NCBI GenBank assembly: GCA_903885605.1
Contig: CAISJD010000137.1
Location: 1-64,000 of the forward strand
DNA from: an uncultured Chthonomonas sp.
GTDB taxonomy: Bacteria; Armatimonadota; Chthonomonadetes; Chthonomonadales; CAJBBX01
Direction of reading: 5' to 3'
DNA length: 64,000 bases
Below the pieces are notes generated by a model that saw only the letters and a list, made by a program, of their open reading frames with translations, did not search any database and had not been told where the DNA came from. Positions 35,335 to 44,835 of the stretch are shown piece by piece. The number at the start of each line of letters is the position of its first letter. Position 1 is the stretch's first letter. Both the position numbers and the translations under genes were made by a program.

Positions 35335-36420
35335 ATGGCGCTTGAGCACTGGTTACACCTGGCCAACGCACAGCTCCCCGCGCGGCGCCTTCGCCTCCTG
35401 CTGGAGGAACTGGGCTCCCCGGAAGCGATCCTGGCGGCCGATACCGACGGATTGTCCGAGCTCTCGGGCATCCATCCGGCCACGCTCTCCAAGCTCCGCG
35501 ACCCTCGCCACGCGCCCACGGAGGCCGACCTCGGCCGCTTCCGCGCCCTTGGCGCAAGCCTGCTCACGATCCAGGACGCCGGCTACCCCGAGGCGCTCCG
35601 CGAACTGGACGACGCCCCACCGATCCTCTTCGTGCGTGGCGAACTGGACGAGCGCGACCGCTTCGCCGTGGCCGTGGTCGGCTCGCGACATGCCAGCCCC
35701 TACGGCAGGGCCGTCACCAAGACCATCGTCGGTGACGTCGCGGCGGCGGGCCTCGCCGTCATCAGCGGCGGGGCCATCGGTATCGACGCGGCCGCGCACC
35801 GGGCCGCGCTGGACGCCGGCGGACGCACCATTGCCGTGCTTGGGTGCGGGCTGGACAAGTGCTACCCGCAGGACAACATGCCGTTGTTCGAGCAGATCGT
35901 CCGTGAGGGCAGAGGCGCGTTGCTCACCGAGTTCCCGCTGGGCTCCGGGCCGGAGCCGTGGCACTTCCCGCAGCGCAACCGGATCATCAGCGCCCTCGGC
36001 ATGGGGTTGCTCGTGGTGGAGGCGGGGCTGCAGAGCGGCGCCCTCATCACCGCCCAGCAGGCCGTCGAGCAGGGGAGGACCGTCATGGCCATCCCCGGCA
36101 ACGTGGACAGGCCCTTCTCGCGGGGCACCAACGACCTGATCCGCGACGGGGCCCTGCTCATCCAGTCGGCCGACGACGTGCTGCTGGCGCTGAACATCCG
36201 CACCCAGGAGCCCGGCCAGAGGGCCACCGTGCCCACGACGCAGATGGACCCCGCCCGGCGGCGCGTCCTGGAGGCCCTGAGCCTGAGCCCGCAGCATGTC
36301 GACGGACTGGCGGCCGAGCTGTCGCTTCCCTCCTCGGAGCTGGCCGTGGAGCTGACGATGCTGGAGCTGTCGGGCCACGTGCGTCGCCTCCCCGGCAACA
36401 CCTACGTGCGGGTGCTCTGA
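35335..36420 (+). CDS. dprA: DNA processing protein DprA
   Basis: This 361-residue protein loads RecA onto incoming single-stranded DNA during natural transformation. It has an N-terminal SAM/HhH-like domain (LLEELGSPEAILAADTDGLS), the Rossmann-like core with AVAVVGSRHASPYGRAV, VISGGAIGIDAAAHRAAL, TIAVLGCGLDKCYP and FPQRNRIISALGMGLLVVEA, and a C-terminal winged helix (MDPARRRVLEALSLSPQHVD). The full length suggests competence, consistent with type IV pilin genes nearby. It is convergent with dapF, 7 nt away. Confidence 0.93.
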   Translation: MALEHWLHLANAQLPARRLRLLLEELGSPEAILAADTDGLSELSGIHPATLSKLRDPRHAPTEADLGRFRALGASLLTIQDAGYPEALRELDDAPPILFVRGELDERDRFAVAVVGSRHASPYGRAVTKTIVGDVAAAGLAVISGGAIGIDAAAHRAALDAGGRTIAVLGCGLDKCYPQDNMPLFEQIVREGRGALLTEFPLGSGPEPWHFPQRNRIISALGMGLLVVEAGLQSGALITAQQAVEQGRTVMAIPGNVDRPFSRGTNDLIRDGALLIQSADDVLLALNIRTQEPGQRATVPTTQMDPARRRVLEALSLSPQHVDGLAAELSLPSSELAVELTMLELSGHVRRLPGNTYVRVL

Positions 36421-36427
36421 GCGGCCG

Positions 36428-37291
36428 TCAGGTGGTGTAGACGCCCTCGTAGACCGTCTCCGCGCCTCCGGTCTGCCGGATCGAGCCGCCCGGCGCCCAC
36501 TCCACGTGGATGATGCCGCCCCGGCTCACCACGTCCACCGCGCCGTCCGCCTCGCCCCGCAGGATCGCCGCCACGCCCACGGCGCAGGCGCCGGTGCCGC
36601 AGGCCAACGTCTCGCCTACGCCGCGCTCCCAGATCCGCACACGGATCGTGGAACGGTCCATCACCTGCGCCCACATGACGCTGGTGCGGGCGGGGAAGAC
36701 GGCGTGGCGCTCCACCAGCGGGCTCACCACGCTGAAGCGGCCGTCGTCGGGTAGCTGGTCCACGAACGTGACGGCATGCGTCGAACCGGTTGAGAGCGCG
36801 CTGATGGTGATGGGTCCGGCGGCGGTCTCCAGGTCGTAGTCAAGCACACGCGGGCCCGGAGCCATCACGGGCACGCGCTCAGGCTCGAAGGCGGGAGGAC
36901 CCATCGTCACGGCCACGCGGATGCCGCCGGGCGTATCCAGGAGCCGGGCCTGCCGCACGCCGGCCAGGGTGCAGATGCTGAGCTCGCCGCGGCGTGCGCG
37001 CTCCATGGCTTCGGGGTCGCGCTCGGCGATGAACCGGGCGATGCACCGCAGGCCGTTGCCGCAGACATCGGGCGTGCCGTCCGGGTTGAACATGCGCATG
37101 GCGGCATCGGCCCGCCTGGCGCCGTCCACCACCAGCAGGCCGTCGGACCCGATGCCCGTGTGCCTATCGCAGACCTCCAGCGCGAGGCTCGACCAGTCGA
37201 CGCCGCGAACGCCCCGGCCGTCCACCACTACGAAGTCGTTGCCCGCTCCCTGCATCTTGGTGAACGGGATGGACCGGTGGCTGCGTCTCAT
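36428..37291 (-). CDS. dapF: Diaminopimelate epimerase
   Basis: This 287-residue enzyme converts LL- to meso-diaminopimelate for lysine and peptidoglycan. Both catalytic cysteines are present: PDVCGNGLRC (first) and ETLACGTGACA (second). FTKMQGAGNDFVVVDG at the start and GIGSDGLLV are typical. The ATG overlaps the stop of the upstream glycosidase gene by 4 nt (ATGA), so it is translated from the same message. An alternative ATG at residue 13 is unlikely because it would lose the first strand. Confidence 0.94.
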   Translation of the reverse strand: MRRSHRSIPFTKMQGAGNDFVVVDGRGVRGVDWSSLALEVCDRHTGIGSDGLLVVDGARRADAAMRMFNPDGTPDVCGNGLRCIARFIAERDPEAMERARRGELSICTLAGVRQARLLDTPGGIRVAVTMGPPAFEPERVPVMAPGPRVLDYDLETAAGPITISALSTGSTHAVTFVDQLPDDGRFSVVSPLVERHAVFPARTSVMWAQVMDRSTIRVRIWERGVGETLACGTGACAVGVAAILRGEADGAVDVVSRGGIIHVEWAPGGSIRQTGGAETVYEGVYTT

Positions 37292-39546
37292 GGGCTTCCC
37301 TTTCGTGGTGCGATTGTGACCGGAACCGTCACGAAGCGGTCCGCCACCGTCGTGATCCTGTGGCCGAAGAGTGTGCCGCTAATGCTCCCCGTATCGCAGA
37401 GGAGGCCGGCCCGACCGTCGCGCACGACCAGTTCCCAGGCGCCGTCCACCATGCCGAGGCTCAGAAGGGTCTGCCCGTGCAGCGTGAGGATGGTGGCCGT
37501 CCCGGAGGCGCGGCCCAGCGTGACCACGGGCGACCTGCCCCAGTCGGCGATGCGGAAGCGTGCCGGCGCCCCGGGCCCCGCGGGTTCCATGCGCTGGCCT
37601 GTGTTGGCCGCCTGCGTCACCATCTTCACCGTGTAGTGGCGCGAAGAGCCGAAGGGCTTGCCGTCGAGGCTGGTCGCCATCAGGGCCGCGATGGAGCTAC
37701 CGGTCTTGAGCCGCCAGGGACCGAACGCATGCCCGGCGGCCGGCGTCATCTCGCCCGCCAGCGAGGCGGAAAGGAGCGTCTGCGTTCGCATGCGGCCCGC
37801 CGCCGTATTCCGGACCACACGGCCGCCCAGCGCGATGTACACGCCCTCTGTGGCCGTGGCGAGCCGGTCGGGCGCGTAGCCGGGGATCAGCGCCTTCACG
37901 GCGCCGCGCATGCCCGCCTCGGCGTGGGCCGCGGCGCCGCGGGAGGTGGCCTGCGTGGGACCTGCGAGGTTATCCGCGCCGCCGAACCAGCCCACCCGAT
38001 GCACATCGCTGACGGTGCAGGGCCATGCGGCCAGTCGTTCAGGCGAATGGAGGACGCGAACTCGGGCGGCCGCCGGCGCGCCGGGGCGCAGGAAGGCCGC
38101 GGCGCCGTGGCCGAAGAGGCCCCAGACGGCGGGATCGGCCTGGTGGTCGAAGTCGGAAAGCTCCTCCGGCTTGGTCGCGATCTGGTACCCGAAGAGCAGG
38201 ACGGCGTCCACGTCGTGTAGCGCGGCGTAAGCCGCCATCTCCGGCACGGCGGTGCATCGGTAGCGGTTGGGCCAGACGGTGGCCCACTCGCGCACCACCA
38301 CGGGCTTACCGCGCCAGCGGAGCGACGCCAGGGCGGCCCCTGCGTGCCACGCCGACGCGCCGCGGAGCGGGTTGGCATCGTTGAAGAGGAAGGCGCCCTG
38401 CCAGTCGCGCCCGGCGAAGACCGGGTGGTCGGCGTAGATATTGCCTGCCGTGAAGTCCATGCCGCTGGTGGACGCCACATCGGCCATGCTGTCCGACGAG
38501 ACCGTGGCCGTCACGGGCACGCGCAACCCGATGGAGCGCAGGTGGGCGCGCATCTCGGCGAAGTAGGCGGCCTGCGTCGCGGTGCAGAACCGAACCCCGT
38601 CGGCCACGCGAACCCGGGAGGCGGCCGCGAGGTCGGGGAGCCGCACCGTGCCGAGCGCCGGGTCCTCGCCGGGCGCCAGGGAGGTTGCGCCGCCCGCTGC
38701 CCAGGCCGAGGCGATCCGGGCCCGAGAGCCGTAGCGCGCCAGCAGCCAGGCGTTCCATTTGCGTTGCAGGGCCTCGGCGTAAGGGTCGGCCAGGGATCCA
38801 AGCGCCTGGGGGCGGATGAGCAGGCCGTGCTCGTTGCAGATTTCGACCAGGGCCAGCGCCGGGTCATCGACATACCGCAAGCCGGTGCGCGGGTTCCGGT
38901 GCGTCAGGAGCTGCGTGGCGTACTCCTTCTGCAGGGCGATCAGGCGCCTGTCGAAGCAGGCATAGGGCCGAGCGGCCCGGCCCACATCGGCGACCGACGC
39001 CACGCCGTCGTCAGCGCGGAACTGCCGGAAATCGAGCAGGTCGAAGTAGTAGTAGATGCCCCGCCGCCGAAGCTCGAAGGCCCAGGCGTCGATGAGGGCC
39101 AGCCGCGCTTCGTCCAGCCGACGCGACGTGGTGGCGTTGGGCGCGTCCAGCAGGCCGCCCGCGGAGTCGATGGCCTCGAGCCGCACCATGTTGCAGCCCG
39201 CACGAGCAAGCACATCGGCCACCCGCACGATGGTTGCCTCGGGCACGAAGACGCTCTTGCCGCTGATGTTCACGCCCCAGAAGCGGGCGCGGCGGCCGTC
39301 GCCAAAGACGAAGCCCTTGCCCGGCTTGCCCACGCCCACGAAGCCGCGCCTGCCCGCCGGGGCGTCGAGCAGGTACTTGAAGTCGACGGCGGAGGCCGAC
39401 GGGAAGGGGCCCTGCGCCGGGTTGGTATGCCCGTCAGGCGTCTGGGCGGAAGCCGTGGAAAGGACCGCCAGAGCCGACAGCGCCGACAGCGCGGCCGACG
39501 CCCAGCGCAGATGACGGCGCAACCGGCGAGTGGGCGAGGTGATCAT
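37288..39546 (-). CDS. Secreted GH5-like glycosidase
   Basis: This 752-residue protein has a signal peptide (LRWASAALSALSALAVLSTA, cleavage near SAQ). The TIM-barrel region (about 50-470) starts FKYLLDAPAGRRGFVGV and RARFWGVNISGKSVF. Candidate catalytic residues are E239 in LVEICNEHG and E420 in KPVVVREWATVWPN, the clan-A spacing. The C-terminal 280 residues are beta-rich. The ATG at 39546 is set by CGGAG upstream. It overlaps dapF by 4 nt, an unexpected operon of a secreted glycosidase with a housekeeping enzyme. Confidence 0.75.
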   Translation of the reverse strand: MITSPTRRLRRHLRWASAALSALSALAVLSTASAQTPDGHTNPAQGPFPSASAVDFKYLLDAPAGRRGFVGVGKPGKGFVFGDGRRARFWGVNISGKSVFVPEATIVRVADVLARAGCNMVRLEAIDSAGGLLDAPNATTSRRLDEARLALIDAWAFELRRRGIYYYFDLLDFRQFRADDGVASVADVGRAARPYACFDRRLIALQKEYATQLLTHRNPRTGLRYVDDPALALVEICNEHGLLIRPQALGSLADPYAEALQRKWNAWLLARYGSRARIASAWAAGGATSLAPGEDPALGTVRLPDLAAASRVRVADGVRFCTATQAAYFAEMRAHLRSIGLRVPVTATVSSDSMADVASTSGMDFTAGNIYADHPVFAGRDWQGAFLFNDANPLRGASAWHAGAALASLRWRGKPVVVREWATVWPNRYRCTAVPEMAAYAALHDVDAVLLFGYQIATKPEELSDFDHQADPAVWGLFGHGAAAFLRPGAPAAARVRVLHSPERLAAWPCTVSDVHRVGWFGGADNLAGPTQATSRGAAAHAEAGMRGAVKALIPGYAPDRLATATEGVYIALGGRVVRNTAAGRMRTQTLLSASLAGEMTPAAGHAFGPWRLKTGSSIAALMATSLDGKPFGSSRHYTVKMVTQAANTGQRMEPAGPGAPARFRIADWGRSPVVTLGRASGTATILTLHGQTLLSLGMVDGAWELVVRDGRAGLLCDTGSISGTLFGHRITTVADRFVTVPVTIAPRKGSP

Positions 39547-39669
39547 AGGCTCCGAAGTGCGGGAGAGAGGCCCATTATGGCATACGCCGAGCGGGGCTTC
39601 GCGGTATCGTATCGGTACCAACTCGGGGTCTGTGGGCCGGCCGCCCATTGACCGAAGGAGCATATCGCG

Positions 39670-40182
39670 ATGTCTTCTCCCATCAAAGTGGGACTGGCCG
39701 CCCTGGCCCTGGCCGGCCTCCTGATGCCCGCTTCGGCGCAGTCCGGGGCTACCCGAGCGCCCAAGCCGCAGCACCAGTATGTCACCGTGGATGAGTACGT
39801 GCGCACCAAGCTGCCGGCCAAGACCCTGGCCTCGGTGGAGGGCTATGTGGTCGTCGGCGTGAAGGCCGGCGCGGGCATCCGCCTCGACCTGACCGATTCG
39901 ACCGACAAGGTCCTCACCGCCAAGGAAGCCGACGCCACGGCGCGCACCGCCTGCCACGCGACGGTCCCGCCTGCCCTGGCCCGCAGGCCGGGCTTCGCCT
40001 GGAGCCGCAGGGGAGTGCAGCGCTTCATCATGTTCACCGGCGCGGCGAAGGCCCAGAAGAAGCTGAACGACACCATGCCGAAGCTACGTGTGACCGGGCA
40101 GGCCGCCGGCAAGGGCGCCATCAGCCCCGTGACGCTGGTCGAGTACATGGACGACAACGGCGACTGGCGCGCCGTCCGGTAG
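39670..40182 (+). CDS. Secreted small protein, unknown
   Basis: This 170-residue protein has a clear signal peptide (KVGLAALALAGLLMPASAQS). The mature part (HQYVTVDEYVRTKLPAKTLA, SVEGYVVVGVKAGAGIRLDL, RVTGQAAGKGAISPVTLVEY) looks like an OB-type small beta domain. I recognise no family. AAGGAG precedes the ATG by about 10 nt. It lies between the divergent glycosidase gene and convergent glnB. Confidence 0.65.
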   Translation: MSSPIKVGLAALALAGLLMPASAQSGATRAPKPQHQYVTVDEYVRTKLPAKTLASVEGYVVVGVKAGAGIRLDLTDSTDKVLTAKEADATARTACHATVPPALARRPGFAWSRRGVQRFIMFTGAAKAQKKLNDTMPKLRVTGQAAGKGAISPVTLVEYMDDNGDWRAVR

Positions 40183-40211
40183 CCCGAAGTCAAGCCGATG
40201 CGGCGGCGGGG

Positions 40212-40550
40212 CTACAGCACCTCGTCGCCGCTCTCCTCGGTCCGGATCCGGACAGCCTCCTCCAGCGGCAGGACGAAGATTTTGCCGTCGCCCGGCTCGC
40301 CGGTTCGCGCATGGCGCACCAGCGTCTCGATGATCTCCTCGGCGTCCTCGTCGCGGACCATCATCTCGATCTTGACCTTCGGCGGCATCTCGACGGCGTA
40401 CTCGGCCCCGCGGAACCGCTCCGTGTGGCCCCGCTGGCGGCCGAAGCCGCGCACATCGCTGATCGTCATTCCGGTCACGCCGATCTCGCTGAGGGCGATC
40501 TTCACCTCGTCGAGCTTGTGGGGCCGGATGATGCACTCAATCTGTTTCAT
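40212..40550 (-). CDS. glnB: Nitrogen regulatory protein P-II
   Basis: This 112-residue trimeric sensor integrates 2-oxoglutarate and ATP/ADP levels and controls glutamine synthetase and ammonium uptake. It has MKQIECIIRPHKLDEVKIAL, the T-loop around GHTERFRGAEYAVEMPPK with Y51 (the uridylylation position), and the C-terminal GDGKIFVLPLEEAVRIRTEE. The ATG directly follows the stop of the Uma2 gene (TGA-ATG), so the two are coupled. It belongs to the glnA - uma2 - glnB run on the minus strand. Confidence 0.94.
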   Translation of the reverse strand: MKQIECIIRPHKLDEVKIALSEIGVTGMTISDVRGFGRQRGHTERFRGAEYAVEMPPKVKIEMMVRDEDAEEIIETLVRHARTGEPGDGKIFVLPLEEAVRIRTEESGDEVL

Positions 40551-41147
40551 TCAGGCGATGATCCCCCACTCACGCAGGACCGAGAGGATGGGCGGGCGAT
40601 CCCAGAGCCAGCCGACGCGAACCCAGAACCCTCCGATCACCACGCTCTCGTAGCGGCCGTCCTCGGCAGGCAGGGCCGCCTCGTAGGCGCCGTCGCCGCC
40701 CAGCCGATAGAACTCGGCGCGCTTGCGGTCCGGGTCGATGATCCAGTACTCCCGCACGCCTGCCTTCTCGTACTCGTAGAACTTGTCGCCCCGGTCGCGG
40801 ATGCGGCTTTCGGGGCTCACGATCTCGACTGCCAGGTCCGCGGGCCCTTCCAGATGCGTGGGCCTGATGCGGTCCAGATGCTCGGAGCTTACGAACATGA
40901 CGTCGGGAGCGCGCCCGATCTCCGACGCAACGGGCCTCATGACGTAGGGGTCACCAAGGACGCGCCCACCGGCTCCCTGTTCAGCAAAGAGCCTGAGGAG
41001 GGCGCCGACGAAGCAACTGATATCCGAGTGCTCGTCTGAGATCGGAGACATTTCGATCGCCTCTCCATTGACGTACTCGTAGTGCCCCTCCAGACGCAGG
41101 AACTCCTCGAAGGTGATGCCGCTCGTTGCGTCGATGATGGTAGTCAT
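40551..41147 (-). CDS. Uma2 family endonuclease-like protein (second copy)
   Basis: This 198-residue protein has the Uma2 signature: GHYEYVNGEAIEMSPISDEH, IGRAPDVMFVSSEHL, DLAVEIVSPESRIRDRGDK and VREYWIIDPDRKRAEFYRL. The core acidic residues of the PD-(D/E)XK-like fold appear kept. It has its own TATAAT box 29 nt upstream and sits between glnA and glnB, with a TGA-ATG junction to glnB. GGAGG lies about 10 nt before the ATG. Function unknown. Confidence 0.82.
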   Translation of the reverse strand: MTTIIDATSGITFEEFLRLEGHYEYVNGEAIEMSPISDEHSDISCFVGALLRLFAEQGAGGRVLGDPYVMRPVASEIGRAPDVMFVSSEHLDRIRPTHLEGPADLAVEIVSPESRIRDRGDKFYEYEKAGVREYWIIDPDRKRAEFYRLGGDGAYEAALPAEDGRYESVVIGGFWVRVGWLWDRPPILSVLREWGIIA

Positions 41148-41175
41148 TGCCGGGGAGCCTCCTGCCCCTGGGTGC

Positions 41176-41181
41176 ATTATA
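41176..41181 (-). promoter_or_regulatory. -10 box (TATAAT) of second Uma2 gene
   Basis: TATAAT on the minus strand in the context TATAATGCAC, 29 nt before the ATG. The same ten bases precede the Uma2 gene at 13356-14012. Confidence 0.55.
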
Positions 41182-41217
41182 CAGCGGGTGCGGCGCGGTG
41201 CGAAGGCCCCATGTGGG

Positions 41218-41251
41218 CGAGGCCCGCCCCCGGTGGCGGGTGCGGGCCTCG
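41218..41251 (-). terminator. GC-rich hairpin after glnA
   Basis: Arms 41218-41227 and 41242-41251 pair perfectly, with a second short GC helix inside the loop. It lies 24 nt after the glnA stop on the minus strand and has no U-tract. Confidence 0.6.
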
Positions 41252-41275
41252 CAGATCGGTCGTGGGTTCGTTCGC

Positions 41276-42691
<1,416 letters not shown>

Positions 42692-42913
42692 CGTGTTGCT
42701 TGCTCCTTATGGGTTGAGGCGGTGTCGCGCGCGCCGCATGCAGGGGTTCAGGGCGCCTGCACGGCGCGCTCACAACAAAAAACGCCCCGGCGTTCTCCGC
42801 ATGTGCGGATAGGCCTGGAGCGTCTGTGCTTGCCGGGTCACCACGATGTGCCCACAGCCATTGCAGATTGCCGAGGCTCATGCGAACCTCAAGAGAGGCC
42901 CGAGGGCCGCTCG
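42692..42913 (-). ncRNA. Structured glnA leader, candidate attenuator or riboswitch
   Basis: The predicted transcript start near 42913 leaves about 220 nt before glnA. On the minus strand the leader holds GGCCC-TC-GGGCC, CCTC-TCTT-GAGG, an imperfect stem-loop (42824-42857), the palindrome TCCGCATGTGCGGA (42796-42809) and an intrinsic terminator (42777-42794), about 85 nt before the start codon. This is the layout of a premature-termination leader. It does not match the glutamine, SAM, TPP or c-di-GMP consensus sequences I know. A short independent sRNA of about 135 nt is an alternative. Confidence 0.5.
42777..42794 (-). terminator. Intrinsic terminator inside the glnA leader
   Basis: The palindrome AACGCCCCGGCGTT (42781-42794) is followed on the minus strand by an unbroken T-run (42777-42782, partly in the stem). 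It has one of the clearest U-tracts among the hairpins in the window, and it lies between promoter and gene rather than after a gene. Confidence 0.7.
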
Positions 42914-42919
42914 CCAACC

Positions 42920-42948
42920 ATTATACCAGCGCCGGCGGTCGCTGTCAA
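42920..42948 (-). promoter_or_regulatory. Perfect sigma-70 promoter of glnA
   Basis: On the minus strand TTGACA (42943-42948), a 17-nt spacer and TATAAT (42920-42925) match the housekeeping consensus at all twelve positions. It lies between the cupin gene and the glnA leader. Confidence 0.88.
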
Positions 42949-42979
42949 ACGCAACCGCGGCCGACCGGCTACCCCGGCG

Positions 42980-43336
42980 CTACCGGCAGCAGGCCTGCTC
43001 CACCGGGATCATGCAGAGGAAGCGCATGGGGAACTCGCCGTCGTTGATGAAGGAGTGCTCCTCGCCCGGGGCCACCAGCACGGCGTCGCCCGCATGGACG
43101 GACCGCTCGTCGCCGCCGGTCGTGAGGATGTGCCCTTCGCCCGAGATGATGAAGACCTCGTGCTCCCACGCGTGGCTGTGGAACGGCGTGTTACCGCCGA
43201 TGCCCAGATCGAACTGGCGCATGGCAAACGTGGGCGCGCCGTCGGCGGCGGTGATCAGCTCGCGCATCCGGCACTCAGCGGCGCCATCCTGCGCGACCTC
43301 GCGATATGGAACGGTCTCGGATTGCAGAACCTTCAT
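42980..43336 (-). CDS. Cupin domain protein
   Basis: This 118-residue single-domain cupin has motif 1 around FHSHAWEHEVFIISGEGH, with His/His/Glu metal ligands, and motif 2 APGEEHSFINDGEFPMRFLC with the last His. The start at 43336 has GGAGGAGC upstream; the longer open frame is spurious. The metal site appears complete, so an isomerase, dioxygenase or small-molecule sensor role is possible. The C-terminal EQACCR has a Cys pair. Confidence 0.82.
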   Translation of the reverse strand: MKVLQSETVPYREVAQDGAAECRMRELITAADGAPTFAMRQFDLGIGGNTPFHSHAWEHEVFIISGEGHILTTGGDERSVHAGDAVLVAPGEEHSFINDGEFPMRFLCMIPVEQACCR

Positions 43337-43373
43337 GCCGGTGCTCCTCCGGGATGTCATACCGCCAACCGGT

Positions 43374-44639
43374 TCAGGGCGTTCCCGATGCCGGCGGCGG
43401 ATTGGTTGCGGGCGGCGGATCGCCCGGGGCCGCGGGCGGCGGCGAGACGCCCGGATCATCCGGCGCCGGCGCCGGGACGGGGTCGGAGCCTGGGTCTGGG
43501 CCGATGTCGCCCGCCTGGGTATCGTCGACCGGGGCGTCAAGCGCCTCGGAACCCGTGTCGCCCCCATCAGCCCCACGCCTCGACCGGCGTCCCCGGCCAC
43601 CTCCGGAAGCAGCGGCGCGGCTGAATGACGGCACGTTGATCGTCACCGCCGCGGGATTGCCGTCGAAGAAGAGCTCTGCCACCAGTTCCGCGGTCGGGTC
43701 GGGGTCGGCCGCGAGGAAGGCCCGGCTGGCGGGGCGCGTGGGAATGGTCTTAATGACGACGTTCTCTTTGGGCAACCCGCGGGCAAAGTTGGCGATAGCG
43801 AAGAGCCGGTCCTCGCTGAGCCGTGGCGACCGCTTCACGTTGCCTGCAAGCTTCTCGACGGCCTCCGCGAGGTCGAAGAAGACGGTGGGCTGCTTGAGCC
43901 GGTTGCGAACGGCCTCGATGAACTCATGCTGCCGCTCGGCTCGCATCAGGTCGCTGTCGTTGTGGCGCATCCGTACGAAGCCCATGGCCTGGTAGCCGGT
44001 CATGTGCTGGAAGCCCGGGTGGAGGTCGATGTGCAGGTGGCCCCAGTTGTCGTCGTACTTCATGCGCTTCTTAACCGTGATGTCGACGCCGCCGATGGCA
44101 TCGATCAGCTGCTCGAAGCCCTTGAAGTTGAGGGTGGCCCAGTAGTCTGTCTCAACCCCGAACGAGTCGCGGAGCATCTGTGCCGTCAGGTCGGGCCCGC
44201 CGAACTGGTGCGCCGCGTTGGCCTTGTAGATGCCCCGCCGGCCGGGGATCTCCATGGCGGTGTCACGCGGGAGCGTCATGGCGGTGATGCGGCGCTTGGC
44301 GAAGTCGATGTGCGCCAGTAGAATGGTGTCGCTGCGCCCGTGGGTCTTGAGTATCTGGTTCTTGTTGCTGTAGTCGTAGTCGACGCCGAGCACCAGGATA
44401 TTGATGCTGCTGACGCCGGGGAACTGCCTGTACGGCTGCCAGATGGCCAGGGGATCGAGGCTGGGGTGCTTGAAGCCTTCGCCGACCATCCGCACGAAGG
44501 CGCCTCGGATGGAGCTGCTGCCCCAGAAGAGTATGCCGAACATGGTGCCGCCGGCCATGGAAAGCAGGCACGCGATGATGCCGAGCACGCGTCCCGCCAC
44601 AAACCAGCGCCTGGCACCCGCCTCGGCGCGCTGCGCCAT
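43374..44639 (-). CDS. LytR-CpsA-Psr (LCP) family ligase
   Basis: This 421-residue membrane protein has an N-terminal transmembrane helix (about 17-40, VLGIIACLLSMAGGTMFGIL) and an LCP domain: INILVLGVDYD, GRSDTILLAHIDFAKRRITA, SLPRDT-like TLPRDTAMEIPG, INAIGGVDI-like IDAIGGVDITVKK and GFVRMRHNDSDLMRAERQHE. LCP enzymes attach glycopolymers from undecaprenyl carriers to the cell wall. The C-terminal 90 residues are disordered and Pro/Asp/Ala-rich. The start at 44639 lacks a strong Shine-Dalgarno; upstream in-frame starts exist. It fits with the glycosyltransferase and GDP-sugar genes in the window. Confidence 0.85.
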   Translation of the reverse strand: MAQRAEAGARRWFVAGRVLGIIACLLSMAGGTMFGILFWGSSSIRGAFVRMVGEGFKHPSLDPLAIWQPYRQFPGVSSINILVLGVDYDYSNKNQILKTHGRSDTILLAHIDFAKRRITAMTLPRDTAMEIPGRRGIYKANAAHQFGGPDLTAQMLRDSFGVETDYWATLNFKGFEQLIDAIGGVDITVKKRMKYDDNWGHLHIDLHPGFQHMTGYQAMGFVRMRHNDSDLMRAERQHEFIEAVRNRLKQPTVFFDLAEAVEKLAGNVKRSPRLSEDRLFAIANFARGLPKENVVIKTIPTRPASRAFLAADPDPTAELVAELFFDGNPAAVTINVPSFSRAAASGGGRGRRSRRGADGGDTGSEALDAPVDDTQAGDIGPDPGSDPVPAPAPDDPGVSPPPAAPGDPPPATNPPPASGTP

Positions 44640-44835
44640 CGTCACTCGTGTTTGCCCTCTCGTCGGCTCCCGTGCTGCCGCCCGGCCGCGCCGCAGGAAC
44701 CCATGGCGGATTGCGGCGTACTGGGGTCTAACATAGTACCGCGCAGGCGCGCCGGCCAATGCCATTACGGCGCGCAGTAATCGCGTCTGCCTGCCCACGG
44801 CCGCCTGACGGCCGGCAGGTGCATGGAGGTTGGGT

